64,000 bases of DNA from Cryptomeria japonica (GCF_030272615.1 NC_081415.1:185873494-185937493); one strand, 5' to 3'; shown: positions 11,735 through 22,956, counted from the stretch's first letter. Notes: a model not told the origin generated them from the sequence alone. Numbers and translations are program-made.

Positions 11735-11761
11735 ACCTGCAAAAATAATAAAAAGTTAGTG
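11735..11761 (-). promoter_or_regulatory. Putative branch point and 3' splice site in element A leader
   Basis: Minus strand reads CACTAAC, a T-rich tract, then TTTGCAG/GT. The A of CTAAC lies 18 bases from the AG. Element F has TACTAAC...TGTGCAG/GT with the same 18-base spacing in its leader (59160-59186). Flanking bases (GTAACCG, then AGGCTTGT) also match. A leader intron is an inference; no donor was identified. Confidence 0.4.
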
Positions 11762-11814
11762 AAAAACCTTATGGGCTTCACAAGCCTAATTTGAATTCAC
11801 GGTTACAAACTTTT

Positions 11815-12110
11815 CTGTCAAATGCACCAACCTACAATGCAAAAGCGCTAACCTGCGTTACAAAAGCGCTAACCTATGATGCAAAAGCGTTGTTTTTTAG
11901 ACAAAAGCGCTACCCTACATAACATATGCACTAACCTATGATGCAAAAGCGCTGATTTTAAGACAAAAGTTCTAACCTCCATGACATATGCACTAACCTA
12001 TAATGCAAAAGCGCTAACTTACATGACATATGTGCTAACCTATGATGCAAAAGTGCTAACCTATTATGCAAAAGTGCTAACCTATGATGCAAAAGCACTA
12101 TCAAAATTCA
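11815..12110 (-). repeat. Leader short-tandem array with AGCGCTTTTG motif
   Basis: About ten imperfect units containing GCAAAAGCGCTAACCT or ATGACATATGCACTAACC on the plus strand (minus motif AGCGCTTTTGC). It sits about 80 bases downstream of the PBS. Element F carries an array of the same AGCGCTTTTG motif at the same place (58801-59060). Confidence 0.75.
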
Positions 12111-12184
12111 CACATGCATGAATTTGCATTACAAAATATGTTAATTTTTATTTTTGCAAGATTTTTAAAGATATATGCGAGGTC

Positions 12185-12204
12185 CAGCCCCACGATGGGC
12201 ACCA
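12185..12204 (-). promoter_or_regulatory. Primer binding site, tRNA-Lys type
   Basis: Minus strand TGGTGCCCATCGTGGGGCTG starts three bases after the LTR end (...CACA at 12208). It is close to the complement of the 3' end of plant tRNA-Lys as I know it, with about three differences. It primes minus-strand DNA synthesis and fixes the orientation of element A. Confidence 0.75.
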
Positions 12205-12207
12205 AAA

Positions 12208-12402
12208 TGTGTGAGCTTGAATTTCATCCTTAGAATATTACCTGTAATAAGTTAGTTTCACAAAATACAATGGAAATGCATACACGAAATCCAAAATCCA
12301 CCAATGAAACTGCATGAAATAAATATTAAAATAAAACACTATTTTACCTTCATGACTTATGTCTCATTGTGTCCTAACTCCACTGTTCCTAGTTGCAGAT
12401 GG
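12208..12402 (-). repeat. Truncated 5' LTR of element A; left arm of inverted repeat
   Basis: Ends (minus) in GCTCACACA just before the PBS. It pairs with 12550-12744 as an inverted repeat: 195 bases each arm with about four mismatches by eye. Relative to the full 271-bp LTR at 12474-12744, its U3 end lacks about 76 bases. Confidence 0.85.
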
Positions 12403-12473
12403 CTTGGGATGGTTGGAGGAAATTTAGGCATGAGAGGACAAGTGGACTCAAGTCCTTCCTAAGATGTAGGGGG
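12403..12473 (+). promoter_or_regulatory. Internal 3' end and polypurine tract in opposite orientation
   Basis: Plus-strand sequence ending AAGATGTAGGGGG directly before TGTTGGAG looks like the last internal bases and polypurine tract of a gypsy element preceding a 3' LTR. It therefore points opposite to element A although it abuts the 5' LTR of A. Confidence 0.6.
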
Positions 12474-12744
12474 TGTTGGAGAAAATATAGAAGATGATTA
12501 TGAAATATGTGCCATCTTGGAAGCCAACAATGCATTATCTAAGAGCACACCATCTGCAACCAGGAACAGTGGAGTTAGGACACAATGAGACATAATTCAT
12601 GAAGGTAAAATAGTGTTTTATTTTAATATTTATTTCATGCAGTTTCATTGGTGGATTTTGGATTTCCTGTATGCTTTTCCATTGTATTTTGTGAAACTAA
12701 CTTATTACAGGTAATATTCTAAGGATGAAATTCAAGCTCACACA
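12474..12744 (+). repeat. 271-bp LTR in plus orientation
   Basis: TGTTGGAG...GCTCACACA, with TG...CA ends and a polypurine tract immediately upstream. Bases 12550-12744 are the reverse complement of the truncated LTR at 12208-12402. Immediately to its right lies chromovirus coding sequence, so 12744 is an insertion boundary. The matching TSD, if any, would be left of base 1. Confidence 0.75.
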
Positions 12745-13062
12745 CAAGATCTTGAGGAAGTTCAGTTCTGGAAATGTATATGAAGTGGAGCTACCGAATA
12801 GTTTGAGTATTTCACCTATATTCAAAATTGCAGATCTACATCATTATCATGAATTAGAATTTAGTGAAGACAATATTGTAGACTTAGAGAAACAGTTGCT
12901 CTGGAAGGAACCATATCGGATTGAAGATGTTTTGGACAACATGATTGGGCATAGGAAAAGTATCTTGTGAAGTGGAAGGACAAACCAATTGAAGATTCAT
13001 CTTGGATTTCTCAAGAAGAGGTGGACGACATTGGTTTCTCTCTAACCCTAGAAAAGTGAGTG
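12745..13062 (+). pseudogene. Chromovirus integrase C-terminus and chromodomain fragment
   Basis: Reads KILRKFSSGNVYEVELPNSL then SPIFKIADLHHYHE, the C-terminal part of Ty3/gypsy integrase. After a one-base frame change near 12965 it continues as a chromodomain (YRIEDVLDN, then YLVKWKDKPIEDSSWISQEE). Chromodomain elements target chromatin marks; this copy is a fragment cut on its left side by the LTR at 12744. Confidence 0.85.
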
Positions 13063-14520
13063 ACTCACATTTTCAACAATCCTGGTGTCTGATGTAGTAG
13101 CATCCCCAGTTCTTGGCAATCTTGCATCAACCAAAAACATTTCTTTCAGTTTGCTTTCCATTTTGCAGTTTCAGAAGTTCATTCTACATTTTCTTGCATT
13201 TTCTCATTGGATCTTGCGGAGTTGGATTATTCTTTTGAATATGATCATCTTCCTTATTCCTAAACCACATGACATTTGGATCATTTTTTGATAAATTATC
13301 GCTTCTAGATTCCGAGATAGTTTTCTGGCTTAGAACATCATAACCACTTGGATCTATTTTCTATTGGTGAATCTTGCAGATCCTTTCCGTAGATTGTAGA
13401 GCTTCAGTTTGTTGATTCCAATGTTACTTGGAGTGTGGCTAACCATCCCTCTATTTCATACTTCATCCTTTGGATTTTTCAATGGAATCTCTTTGGCTGA
13501 GGATGACCTAGTGGTTTTACATGTTTGATCTTGTTCTTCAGCATTTGATCCCTCTTGGGCTGATTAGATCCCTCTAGACCATATAAATCAATGTAATTTA
13601 ACATCATAAATTATTTAGGAAGAACGTAGAAGATATATCCTAAGATTCAGAGGTTCGGAGTTATTCGATTTTGTAATTGAGCATGTATGTTGTAGGCCAG
13701 TGAGCCGAATCTTGTATCCCATATATTACCAGTTATCTATAATTAGTTTTCATGATCCAATTCATTCAGTTCTGCATTGGCTCCATCATATCCTCTTGTT
13801 TTTGTTGTGTTTACTCTTGCTGCCCGGTCTAGATTGATCTCTTTGAGGTCCATGCTAACCGGTGATTGCACCACATTTTATTTTAGACTTATATTTCCTC
13901 ATCGTCATTGTTGTAGGGTTAATTCCAACTTGGGTTTTTACTAAGGCAAGACCCTATACAACCCAAACACCATTTTTATCCTCTTTTGTGCAAATCTAGG
14001 CTTGGAAACAAGTTTTAGGGTTCAGTCAATGTACACAAGAGCATAGTGTAATTAGAGATAGGACTAGTGAGACCCAATTCACAAAAAAAGAGGACTAGGA
14101 TGCCTAGCACCATAGTTTAAGTATTGTGACCTAAAATTTTACCAAACATAAGATTGGAGGCTCTCAAGTTCAGTTTGACCCCTATTCTACACTTGAACAC
14201 TTGTCAAGAATATGTTGCTCAACCCCATCATCGAGCCATTTTGAGATCAAAATTATGTGATAGATTCCCCTTTTCAGCTTTGGGTTTGTTCTCTAATTAT
14301 TAGTTCTATGTTTGTTCGTGTATGATTCTTATTGTCAATTTTGTACTATTAGCCTATTTTTTGCATCTATTTTATCCAATCAATTCAAATTAATAAGAGG
14401 ACAATGAAAACCATAAATCCCTATCTCTCCCAAGGTTTTATGGTTGGTCCTATTGGTTATTCTCCAATGTAATTGGTGGGATTAGGTTTGATTCCTATTG
14501 GTGGGATTAGGTTAGAGAAT
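13063..14520 (+). other. Probable chromovirus 3' region and unassigned DNA
   Basis: Follows the chromodomain fragment on the same strand and is T/C-rich with no open frame of interest. It likely includes the 3' LTR of the chromovirus (possible start near TGATGTAGTAGCATCC at about 13090), but I could not find a second copy or a TSD. Bases 13900-14520 hold nothing I recognise. Confidence 0.35.
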
Positions 14521-15310
14521 AACCCCATTTGATAAAACATTCTTGTCATAAGAGTAAAGAAGAGAGACCATGGAGACCCCCCTCAATATAGGATCTATAC
14601 TAATGGAAGATGCTCAAAACTGGATGTAGAAGAAGGTCCATGATTTCCAAACAATATTCCTTCCCTTAAGAAGAAAAAAAAGGTGTTTGGATGATGTCTT
14701 CCCATTCCTAAAAAGAGTATGTACAAAGAAAGATTTACATAGTCTAAAAAAATGAAATTAATGCAATCTAAGGATCTCAATGGTCCATTTATAACATTGG
14801 AACACAAATAGGTTTAGCTACAATCTTCAAAGGATAGTTAAATACTTGGATTTTGTTCTTTCTTTTTATTTGAAATTAAGATTTTGAAGTGTGAGTATGT
14901 GATCTAGGGTTAACTATAACAAAATGAATGATTTCAATATAAATAGAAAATAAATGAAAAAATAACAAACACAGTAAGCCAAATTCCAAACAGAGGTACA
15001 AAAAGGAATTTGGATTTGAAAGCTAGATTGGAACGTGTCATACACATGTGTTGGGTGTCCTAGTCTAAAGGTGTCCAAAATTGACAAAGATGGGCAAGAA
15101 CACAATTAGGATATTCTAAAATGGTGTCTCCTAGTAAAATTGACAAAGGGAGCAATATTGCAAAGATTTTTTATGTGGGAGAGAGCTTTAATGAAATTAT
15201 TCTTCCTCTTTTTAAAAAGGGTAAGGATTTACCAACTTAGAAGGTCTAGGTGCATCTTCCAAACTTGAGCTTCCTTGATAGGAGTGTTCTAATAGCAAAT
15301 TATAGGAAAT

Positions 15311-16554
15311 TGTAAAGCGGAAAATCGCAACCGAACCCTAGTTGCACTCCCCTCTTCCAACTCCGAGGAGAGAGAAGGGAGGTTCACTAGGGTTGATGGT
15401 TTTCACTTGAGGGAGAGACTTTACATTCAAAAGAGGGGTTGAAACTCATAAGATCCAATCCCACACAATGCAAGATTGGATGCTAAATGAATTTCAAGGG
15501 TTAAGAAAGCAAGGCTACCCTCTTTTGTAAAGAATGTTGATAGAGGAATCAAGCTAGGAATGCATAGAAAGTGATAAAGATTCACTTATAAATTGAGTTC
15601 GGGTTATAGGATGAAGCTGCGGACCTGGAATTAGTAGTAAAATGTCGATACGGCGCTGTCCTGCAAATTTGAGCAAAAGTTGTCGGGACGATGGTGCCCG
15701 ACGCCACGGTCCTCCGAAAAATCCGCGAAACGAAGGGGGATCTGTTCGTCTCTGCACAAGAATTCCATATCTTCAATCTCAGCTGCGTACCTGCAACCTA
15801 CACACAAAAAAGCGAAGATGATTGGGGGGTTAAGGATTAGGGGTTTTCTTTTAGGTCAAACCCCGGTTTTGGAATTAACCAAGAAATGAGCAAGTGCTGT
15901 AAATGTAAATGACTGTAATGTAAAACAAGTACTAATACCTTGTTCTAAGGATGTTTGTATCCTTATGTGCGAAGGTTTAGATGTTGTTGTTTGTTGTATG
16001 TTGTAGTAGCATGTAGTAAGTGATCTCCTCTTCAATGGTTGAATCCTTGACTTGAATGCAACACTTAGCCTTGAATGGAGACTTGAAATGATCAATTGCT
16101 TGAATGCTTGAATGCTTGAATGCTTGAATGCTTGAGTATAGTTTCCACGTCATATCCTCTTATTTTATGTCAAATGAGAGAGGAAAATGTAGTTTATATA
16201 CTTGTCAATTAGGGCTGATAGACTGATTTTCCCGACCTTAGGCCGACCAGGAAATGTAATTTCCAAATTGCAAACAAAAAGACCCGCAATCTCCTTAGGA
16301 GACCGGGCCCAAAATAGGACCCAGGGACCAGGGCACTGGGCACCCTGGTCCTGAGGGACCAGGGCACTGGGCGCTCTGGTCCCACCTCCCGGGACAGCAG
16401 GGTGCAAGGAGATTCAGGCCAAGGTGCTTGAAAAATGCAGTTTTTGGTGTCGTGAGCAAGTTCCGGGGTCTCCATTCAGGTTGCGTGTTGCGTCGCCATC
16501 GTGAAGACCAAAATGCAGTCGAAATTGCAAGTGTCACAATTTTAGGACGCTACA
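15311..16554 (-). mobile_element. Solo LTR (1.24 kb)
   Basis: TG...CA ends (minus strand TGTAGCGTCC...CCGCTTTACA) with an exact 5-bp duplication GAAAT at 15306-15310 and 16555-16559. The empty site is seen in the paralogous repeat near 43860. A TATA-like TATATAAAC on the minus strand near 16192-16200 fixes orientation. It is clearly more GC-rich than its surroundings (15590-15760 and 16240-16550). The overlapping short ORFs in it look incidental. Confidence 0.88.
16095..16137 (+). repeat. Microsatellite TTGAATGC
   Basis: About five tandem copies of the 8-base unit CTTGAATG inside the solo LTR. Confidence 0.9.
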
Positions 16555-17905
16555 GAAATGTAAGGCTCCAATGATTTTCTGAATTACTCATTTTTTCAAA
16601 ATTCTAGTGCACTATATAGATATCCTTATGACTCCAAAAACTATGGACAATTTACCATAGAACAAAGATTTCAACGTCATTATAGTATAAATTCAAAATT
16701 ATCTTTTCTCATAAGACTATGCAATTCCCAATACTACACAAAACTATTATGTAAAATTCCCCCTTTCCTTCTTATAGTCCCTTGCACCTTATCATGAGTT
16801 TATGCTTGTTATGTTGTGTTTATGCCTAGTGTTTTAATTTTCTCACTAAGTACTAAATGACTTTCCCCCCTTTTTATACTCATTCTTCTAGATACCACAT
16901 TTGGGTGCATATGCCTATTGCAGTGCTCTACATGTGTGCATTTGTGTGTGTTGATAGGCTACTAAAGGAAACACCACTATATTTTTATTTCTTGTGTTGG
17001 CGAAAGCTTCTTATTTACTAATTCCATCTCTAGACCACATGTTTATGATGTATTATTTATAGTCATTTTCTAAATTTATATGATTATATGCTTACATGCT
17101 TAGATTTTATACAATTTTCATGTATTATGCTCCCCTTCTAATAATTATTTGCATCCTATGGATGCCACCAATTTTTTAGGGGAGGCATATATCATGTCAC
17201 TGCTATTTTTTATATTAAGATATGAAGATGATTTCATGTTCCTATAGTTATTAATCTTGTAGAATAAATATGTAAAAAGTTTGTATACACACAATAATAT
17301 CCTCATATGGTCTACTACTTTATATGGACCCTATGGATTATTCTTTGAGGGTATAATAATTTACTTTACATGCATTATTGTAATTTTTATATAAGTGGAG
17401 ATATAAGTTCATTGTAGGATTCAAATACCCCTCAAAATAAGGAAAAAATATAATGACAAATTCACACATCCATACCCGATCTCCCATTTAGTTTTGTGCC
17501 TATTTTAAAGGAGTTTTTAATATGTAGACATTGACAAATTACATTATTTTGAGTAAATATTTTTCCCTCACACCATGCTACTATCGTACCATATTACACA
17601 TATTTGTAAGTACCTAACACCTATCCTATTTTCTATTTTCATATAGGGTGAAAGATCAAATCTCTATTATATGTTTATATAAATGAATTTTTTAAATATC
17701 ATATTTGATCTAAATAAGTGTTGGCCCAAACCCTCATATTTAATAGGCATAGTGGTCTTACATTTACAGGAATTCAATGCATTCATTCTAGTCATTGAAT
17801 AATAAATTCCAAGCAACTAGATTGTATGACAATGTAACCATGCTATTCATTAATACTATCAATTCTCCTATAATAAGCTCACAATGTTTTCTTACATCTC
17901 TATTC

Positions 17906-18170
17906 TGTTAGATACTTAGTTAATCCCAAAGACACTAAGAGAGGGGGGGGGGGGTGAATTAGTGTTTGACTGGTAGATGAATGATTTAAACTTATTTGCA
18001 ATACTATAACATGAATTAATGTACCGGTAAATAAATAATAATGCAGTAAAGAGAAATAAGAGAAACAACATCAATGCACACCATAACACAAGATATTTTG
18101 GCGAGGAAACTCAGTAAGGGAAAAACCTCAGTGGGATTTGTGACCCATAATATTTACTCACTAGCCATAT
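17906..18170 (-). repeat. Element B left LTR, first part
   Basis: Starts TGTTAGATAC and matches 36825-37083. It contains an 11-base G-run, then a block reading TTTTGGCGAGGAAAC and GTGGGATTTGTGACCCA. Cut at 18170 by element C, whose target duplication is CATAT (18166-18170, repeated at 31268-31272). Confidence 0.9.
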
Positions 18171-18616
18171 TGTAGGATTTTGCCAAGATCAAGGGCACAA
18201 TGAAAAGCATAAAAAGGGAGACAATAGAATAACAAGAACAAACTATATTCTCATCAGTATGCAAATGATCAACTGGATTAACCAATACAATGAATATAGG
18301 CCTGCTTATATAGGCAAGGCCATATGGATGTATGAGCACACAATTATGACATGTGGCTCAATGAGAAACAAGGGTAGGTAAGAAATAATAGGGGTAGGTA
18401 GGAGAAATAATATAATATTCCACAAGAGGTGGATGACCCACTGAATGTGGAGTGTAACAGCAAAATAAGACCACAAAAGGTGGAATTTCTCCTACAAGCT
18501 CTATCCCTATGTGCACACTTCCCTAAGTGTCTCAAATCCAAACTACGAAGAGATGCATTATCCTAAGTTAACTTAAGTGTAATAATATCCAAAATGAATA
18601 TTTATTTACACCAACA
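18171..18616 (-). repeat. Element C 3' LTR (446 bp)
   Basis: Minus strand TGTTGGTGTAAATAAA...GGCAAAATCCTACA. Matches 24490-24514 joined to 30842-31267. A TATA-like GCCTATATAAGCAGG on the minus strand (about 18300-18314) is a candidate promoter. Confidence 0.93.
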
Positions 18617-18628
18617 CCCCCCCTTAAG
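18617..18628 (-). promoter_or_regulatory. Element C polypurine tract
   Basis: Minus-strand CTTAAGGGGGGG sits directly before the 3' LTR start TGTTGG. It is the expected plus-strand primer. Confidence 0.9.
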
Positions 18629-18889
18629 TGCAACTTAGGGGAATGAAGACTCAAGTCAACAATGCAAGATGGGTCCCGGCTACTAGGCCATGATAGGTAC
18701 CCATGTACAATATGCAAATGCAAGCAAAACTATGCAATGCAATCTCTCACAAATGGAGAGAGGGAGAAAACCCAGTGGGAAAAAACTCCCCCCCAAAAGA
18801 GAGATCAATGTACAAAAGACTCTCAAAGAAGAAGGACAAAACCTCAAAGAGGAAAAAGTCCCCCCCATAAGAGAGGAAGGAGAAGTCAG
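18629..18889 (-). other. Element C 3' untranslated segment
   Basis: Between the end of the pol reading and the polypurine tract; C/A-rich on the plus strand with several CCCCCC runs (18788, 18861, 18895). Related sequence occurs at 42890-43078 in an older copy. The small ORFs here are not conserved. Confidence 0.6.
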
Positions 18890-19689
18890 CTAACCCCCCC
18901 TAATGACACATCCCACACCCCCAAGAGAGCTCGCAACTACTGGAACTTACTCTCGGTGAAAGGCTTGGTGAATATGTTAGCAACCTGCTCAGTTGTAGGA
19001 CAATACTGCAAATCAATGACCTACTCTTGAATGAGCTCTCGGATATAGTGCATATGAATCTCGATGTGTTTGGTCCGCTGGTGCTGGACCAGGTTCTTTG
19101 AGATCGCAATAGCACTCTAATTGTTGCAATGTAGAACTGTTGGCCATGGAGTGGTGAATCCAAACTCTATGAGAATCTGCTGGAGCCAAATGGTCTCAGT
19201 CGCTACGTGAATAGCACCTCAATACTCAGCCTCAGTCAAAGAGAGAGCAATAGCATGTTGCTTCTTGCTTTGCTAACAAATGGGGCTCGAACCAAGGTGA
19301 AAACTATAACAAGAAGTAGACTTACAATCATCAAGATCGCCAGCCCAATCGGAGTCTGTGTAACCAGCCAAGTGAAGTCCTGTGCCTGCTGCATAGTGAA
19401 TCCCATAGTGATGTGTACCCTAGATGTAATGGAGGATGCATTTGGCGGCTTTCCAATGAAGCTCATGTGGTTCTTGCATGAAGCGGGAAACCATGCCAAC
19501 TGCAAATGAAATATCAGGGCGTGTATGAGTCAAGTAGATGAGACTACCCACAAGCTGATGATACAAAGTGGCATCAATTGGTGGAGAAGAATACTGAGCC
19601 TCAAGCTTGACTCTTGAAAGAAAGGGAGTCAGGGCAGGGTTACAATCAGCCATATGAAAGTGTGCAAGTAGATCAAGAGCATACTTGGG
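18890..19689 (-). pseudogene. Element C RNase H and pol C-terminus
   Basis: Continues the pol frame after a stop at 19690. Contains PKYALDLLAHFHM, then YHQLVGSLIYLTHTRPDISF and the RNase H region (GYTDSDWAG, then SKKQHAIALSLTEAEY and RTKHIEIHMHYIREL). Stops at 19420, 19273, 19219, 19117, 19021 and 18937 interrupt it, all in the same frame with no indel. It would degrade the RNA of the RNA/DNA hybrid. Confidence 0.85.
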
Positions 19690-20529
19690 CTATGATAGTG
19701 TAATCTTGGAAGGTGACTGTGAAATCTCTATCCCAAGAAAGTAGTGCAAAAGACCCAATTCAATCATAGCAAATCTGTCATGCAAAGCAAATTTGACCCT
19801 GCTAATGATGGATGAAGTACTCCCTGTAATGGTCAAGTCATCAACATAGAGCACAAGTATCAAGTGAGAGTCATCTTGTCGCAAAATGTAGACATTTAGA
19901 TCGGAATGACACCTAGTGAAACCTGCGGAGAGAAGAAAGGAATCCATCTTGGCGTACCAAGCCCTGGGGGCCTGCTTAAGGCCATAGAGAGATTTCCTTA
20001 GTTTGCAAACCAAGGAACTATCCTGGATGAAACCCTGTGGCTGCTCCATATAAATCTCCTCATCAAGATCACCATGAAGAAAAGCACTCTTCACATCCAT
20101 CTGATGTATATCCCAACCATGAGCTGCAGCAATAGCAAGTGTCAAACGAATGGAGTTCATCTTGGCTACGGGTGCAAAGGTCTCAGTATAGTCAACACCT
20201 GCAACCTAAGAGAAACCTTTCGTAACAAGTCGAGACTTATACTTATCCACACTACCATCCGCTACAAACTTGGTCCGATAGATCCACTTACATCGAACCA
20301 TCTTTCTCCCCTTAGGGAGATGGACTAAATCCCATGTGTTGTTCCTCATCAAGGAACTATACTCTTCCTCCATAGCTTGGTCCCACTCAGGAACCCCTAA
20401 TGCTTCCCTAAATGTCTGTGGATTGGAAGTAGTAGCAATGAATGCATGTGGAAGATCCTGATGTTGTGATCAAGTTCTCCATGTATCTGAAGGATCCCCA
20501 ACAAGAGAACCTGTGGACTCAAGTGTCTG
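19690..20529 (-). pseudogene. Element C reverse transcriptase
   Basis: Copia RT with WDQAMEEEYSSL and WDLVHLPKG upstream, then WDIHQMDVKSAFLHGDLDE, LVCKLRKSLYGLKQAPRAW and the catalytic LYVDD (about 19837-19852). Stops at 20470, 20206 and 19690; no frameshift. Same frame as integrase and gag, as expected for the single copia polyprotein. Confidence 0.93.
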
Positions 20530-21480
20530 TCAAGCCCAATGAGGTCTAGGTGGAGGTGGAGAACGAGGCTCTTCAACTACAAGTGGACCCTGCGGAGGTG
20601 TAACCTTGCGAGTCAGAGTTGAAGGAGTCTCATCATCTGAATCACTAACATCACTATCCACAATGGAGGAAGGTGGAGGAGGTAGAGAGGCTAAGCTAGG
20701 AGAGCTTTCCTCAAAGTGAACACTCCTCTCAATGAACACCTCATGTGTCTCAGGATCCATCAATCTATATGCCTTAACACCCTCAGGATATCCAACAAAT
20801 ATGCAAGGCTGACTCTGAGGTTCCAATGCCTTCCATTTCTGTGGAGGTATGCGAGCCCATGCTAGACACCCAAAGACTTTGAAATGTCTCACAATCGGTT
20901 TCCTACCAGCCCAAGCTTCAAAAGGAGTAATACCTTGCAAAGCTTTGTGAGGAACCTGATTCTGGATGTGTGTGGCACAACTGATAGCCTCTGCCCAAAA
21001 GGCGGGATCAAGAGAACGTGCATGTATCATACAGCTAGCCATTTCTTTTAGAGTTCTATTCTTGTGTTCTGCAACCCCGTTTTGCTGTGGAGTGTAAGCG
21101 ACAGAATGTTGAAGATCAATCCCCTCAAATGTACAAAAATCCTCAAGTCTTTTGTTTACATATTCCCTTCCATTATCTATTTGAAGAATCTTGACCACTT
21201 TCCTTGATTGCTTCTCCACACGAGTCTTGAAGTCCTGAAATTGGTCAAATACTTCACTCTTATGAATGAGAAAGTAGACCCAAGTGAAGCGGGAGTAGTC
21301 ATCAATGAAGGTGAGAACATAGCGGGCCTTACTAAATGAAGGTGCTGGAAATGGACCTGCTACATCGCTGTGAACAAGTTGAAGAACTTCCAAAGCTCTC
21401 CAAGCTTTCCCCTTATCAAACTTCTCTTCAGGATGCTTGCCCATGGAACAACCTGAACATACACCCTTTGAAAAACTGAT
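20530..21480 (-). pseudogene. Element C integrase
   Basis: After a stop at 21481, a 304-residue open reading. The catalytic triad is visible: Asp in VHSDVAG, Asp in QIDNGREY and Glu in NGVAEHKNRT (the usual Arg after Glu is His). The C-terminal GKLKVFGC-like region reads VRHFKVFGCLAW. A proline-rich acidic linker leads to RT. It joins cDNA ends to target DNA. Confidence 0.93.
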
Positions 21481-22065
21481 TCAAGGTAGACCTGTGACCA
21501 TGTCTTTAGTGCTGAGCTGCTGAAGATAGCGGTAGTTGAGGTGACCAAACCGCTCATGCCATAGCTTACTTTCTGAATTTGAATGAGTAAGCAAGGCCCT
21601 AGAAGGTGAAATTGGCACAAAGTGAGAGAAAGAATAAATCCTTGAGTTGTCATTGACTTGTCCCACTACTACCAAGGCATCATCATTAAGTTCCTTTACC
21701 ACAACTGAATCTGGTGTAGACTCAACCTTTTTTTCATTCCCATAGTGAGTGATTTGGTAGATGGAGAGAAGGTTGGTAGACAAGTTAGGAACATAGAGAA
21801 CATTCTCAAATGTTCCATCATCCATGTCAACTGAACCTTTCCCTTCAACCTCTACTTGTGTATCATCACCTATGTAAATGTGAGGTACCTTAGATGGCTC
21901 CAATGAAGAAAACTGCTCCTTTGTAGAACCCATGTGATATGAGGCACCCGAGTCAAGTATCCATTGCTGTGAAGAACCTGTTGTAGCCACAAATGCTTGC
22001 CCTTTTCCCTTAGACTGTGAGGAAGAGGAAGGAGATGAATCCTTCTTTGTGTAGGCGGATGGCAA
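21481..22065 (-). pseudogene. Element C protease and gag-pre-integrase domain
   Basis: Aspartic protease active site WILDSGASYHMG (about 21930-21968), hydrophobic second strand (VLYVPNLSTNLLS), then the pre-integrase finger region (KLWHERFGHLNYRYLQQLS). Reading is open over 194 codons and ends at a TGA. The start shown is only the first Met after the gag stop; the true product is part of the polyprotein. Confidence 0.9.
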
Positions 22066-22956
22066 GTTGATGTTGTTTTTCTTGAGAAGATTAGTTAACT
22101 CATCAACTTGCTTTGCGTGGCATCGATGCTCATCATCACCATACTTCTTGCAATATGCACAAGTTGGTTTATCCTTCTTAGGTGGTGTCCCCTTCTTGGA
22201 AGAGGATGTAAAATTGCCTTGTGATGGAGAGGATGATTATCCTTTTTCCTGGTGTGGCTTAGACTTAGAGTGCTTCTTCTTCTTGTTGGAATCTTTTCCT
22301 TGACTTCCTTGATTCCCTTGATTTGCCATCAAAGCCTTGGACTTTGAAGACTTGAGAAGCCCCAAGTTCAACAACTTAGATTGTTCCAATATCAACATTT
22401 CTGTGAAAGCATCAAATGAAGGCATAACATAGGAACTCCCCACTGTCAAACGATGAGTTTGGAAGCTAGACACAAATGCTGCATATTCTGGTGCAAGCTT
22501 GTCCAACAAGTTGAATATCAACTGAGCATCCTTTTTGTCAATTCCACAATCCTTAAGCTTTGCTCTTAGCTCATTTTCTTTGGTGACATAATCTTGGATT
22601 GTATCAAAACTCTTGGGATCCAAGTTGGTGAGCTCATTGTCAATCTGATAGCCTCTGATTTCATCAAATTGACCATACAATTTCTGAAACATATCTCAAG
22701 CCTCTTTGATTGTTTTACACTTCTCAATGTGAAAAATGAGGTCATCTCACACATACTTGCGCAAAGTTCCAAGAGCCATGCAATTCTTTGTGAGCCATTC
22801 TAATTGAGCATTTGGATCAGCCTTAGGATCAGGTGGTGTTGTTATTGTTCCATCTATGTAATGTGTGAGACCCTTTTCCATTAATTTACTCCATACTTTA
22901 ATTTTCCATGATGCATAATTATGTGGAGTTAAAGGTGGAAATTTATGAGGACTCAT
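22066..22956 (-). pseudogene. Element C gag
   Basis: Starts MSPHKFPPLTPHNYASWKIK at 22956, a typical copia gag N-terminus, followed by a UBN2-type capsid region (FDTIQDYVTKENELRAKLKD). A zinc-knuckle-like CAYCKKYGDDEHRCH (about 22140-22185) has Asp where the canonical CCHC His is expected. Stops at 22747, 22696 and 22237, same frame throughout. It would form the virus-like particle and bind RNA. Confidence 0.9.

Larger units (their letters stand above)
1..12402 (-). mobile_element. Element A: decayed Ty3/gypsy (Tat/Ogre-like) retrotransposon
   Basis: Minus-strand order from right to left is partial 5' LTR, tRNA-Lys-type PBS, long leader, small pre-gag ORF, gag, aspartic protease, G-patch ORF, RT with YVDD, RNase H, a second archaeal-type RNase H, and the integrase N-terminus that leaves the window at base 1. 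The second RNase H and the gag/protease style are what place it in the Tat/Ogre lineage of Ty3/gypsy. Gag, protease/G-patch and pol lie in three different frames, with several stops, so it is inactive. Insertions at 93-1564 and 3417-5148 interrupt it. The 3' LTR lies outside the window. Confidence 0.88.
14521..17905. repeat. Long non-coding repeat, copy 1 (split by a solo LTR)
   Basis: Bases 14521-15310 align by eye with 43079-43860, and 16555-17870 align with 43861-46360, in the same order and orientation, with frequent substitutions. No coding frame is conserved between copies. Copy 1 carries the solo LTR at 15311-16554, and element B is inserted at its right end (17906). Copy 2 instead carries the 5S-derived array. 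The nature of the parent repeat is unknown; its left edge adjoins copia-like 3' sequence in copy 2. Confidence 0.75.

Noticed and set aside
15554-16537. Several overlapping GC-rich readings in the solo LTR
   Set aside because: Multiple frames on both strands are open at once because of base composition; no domain.
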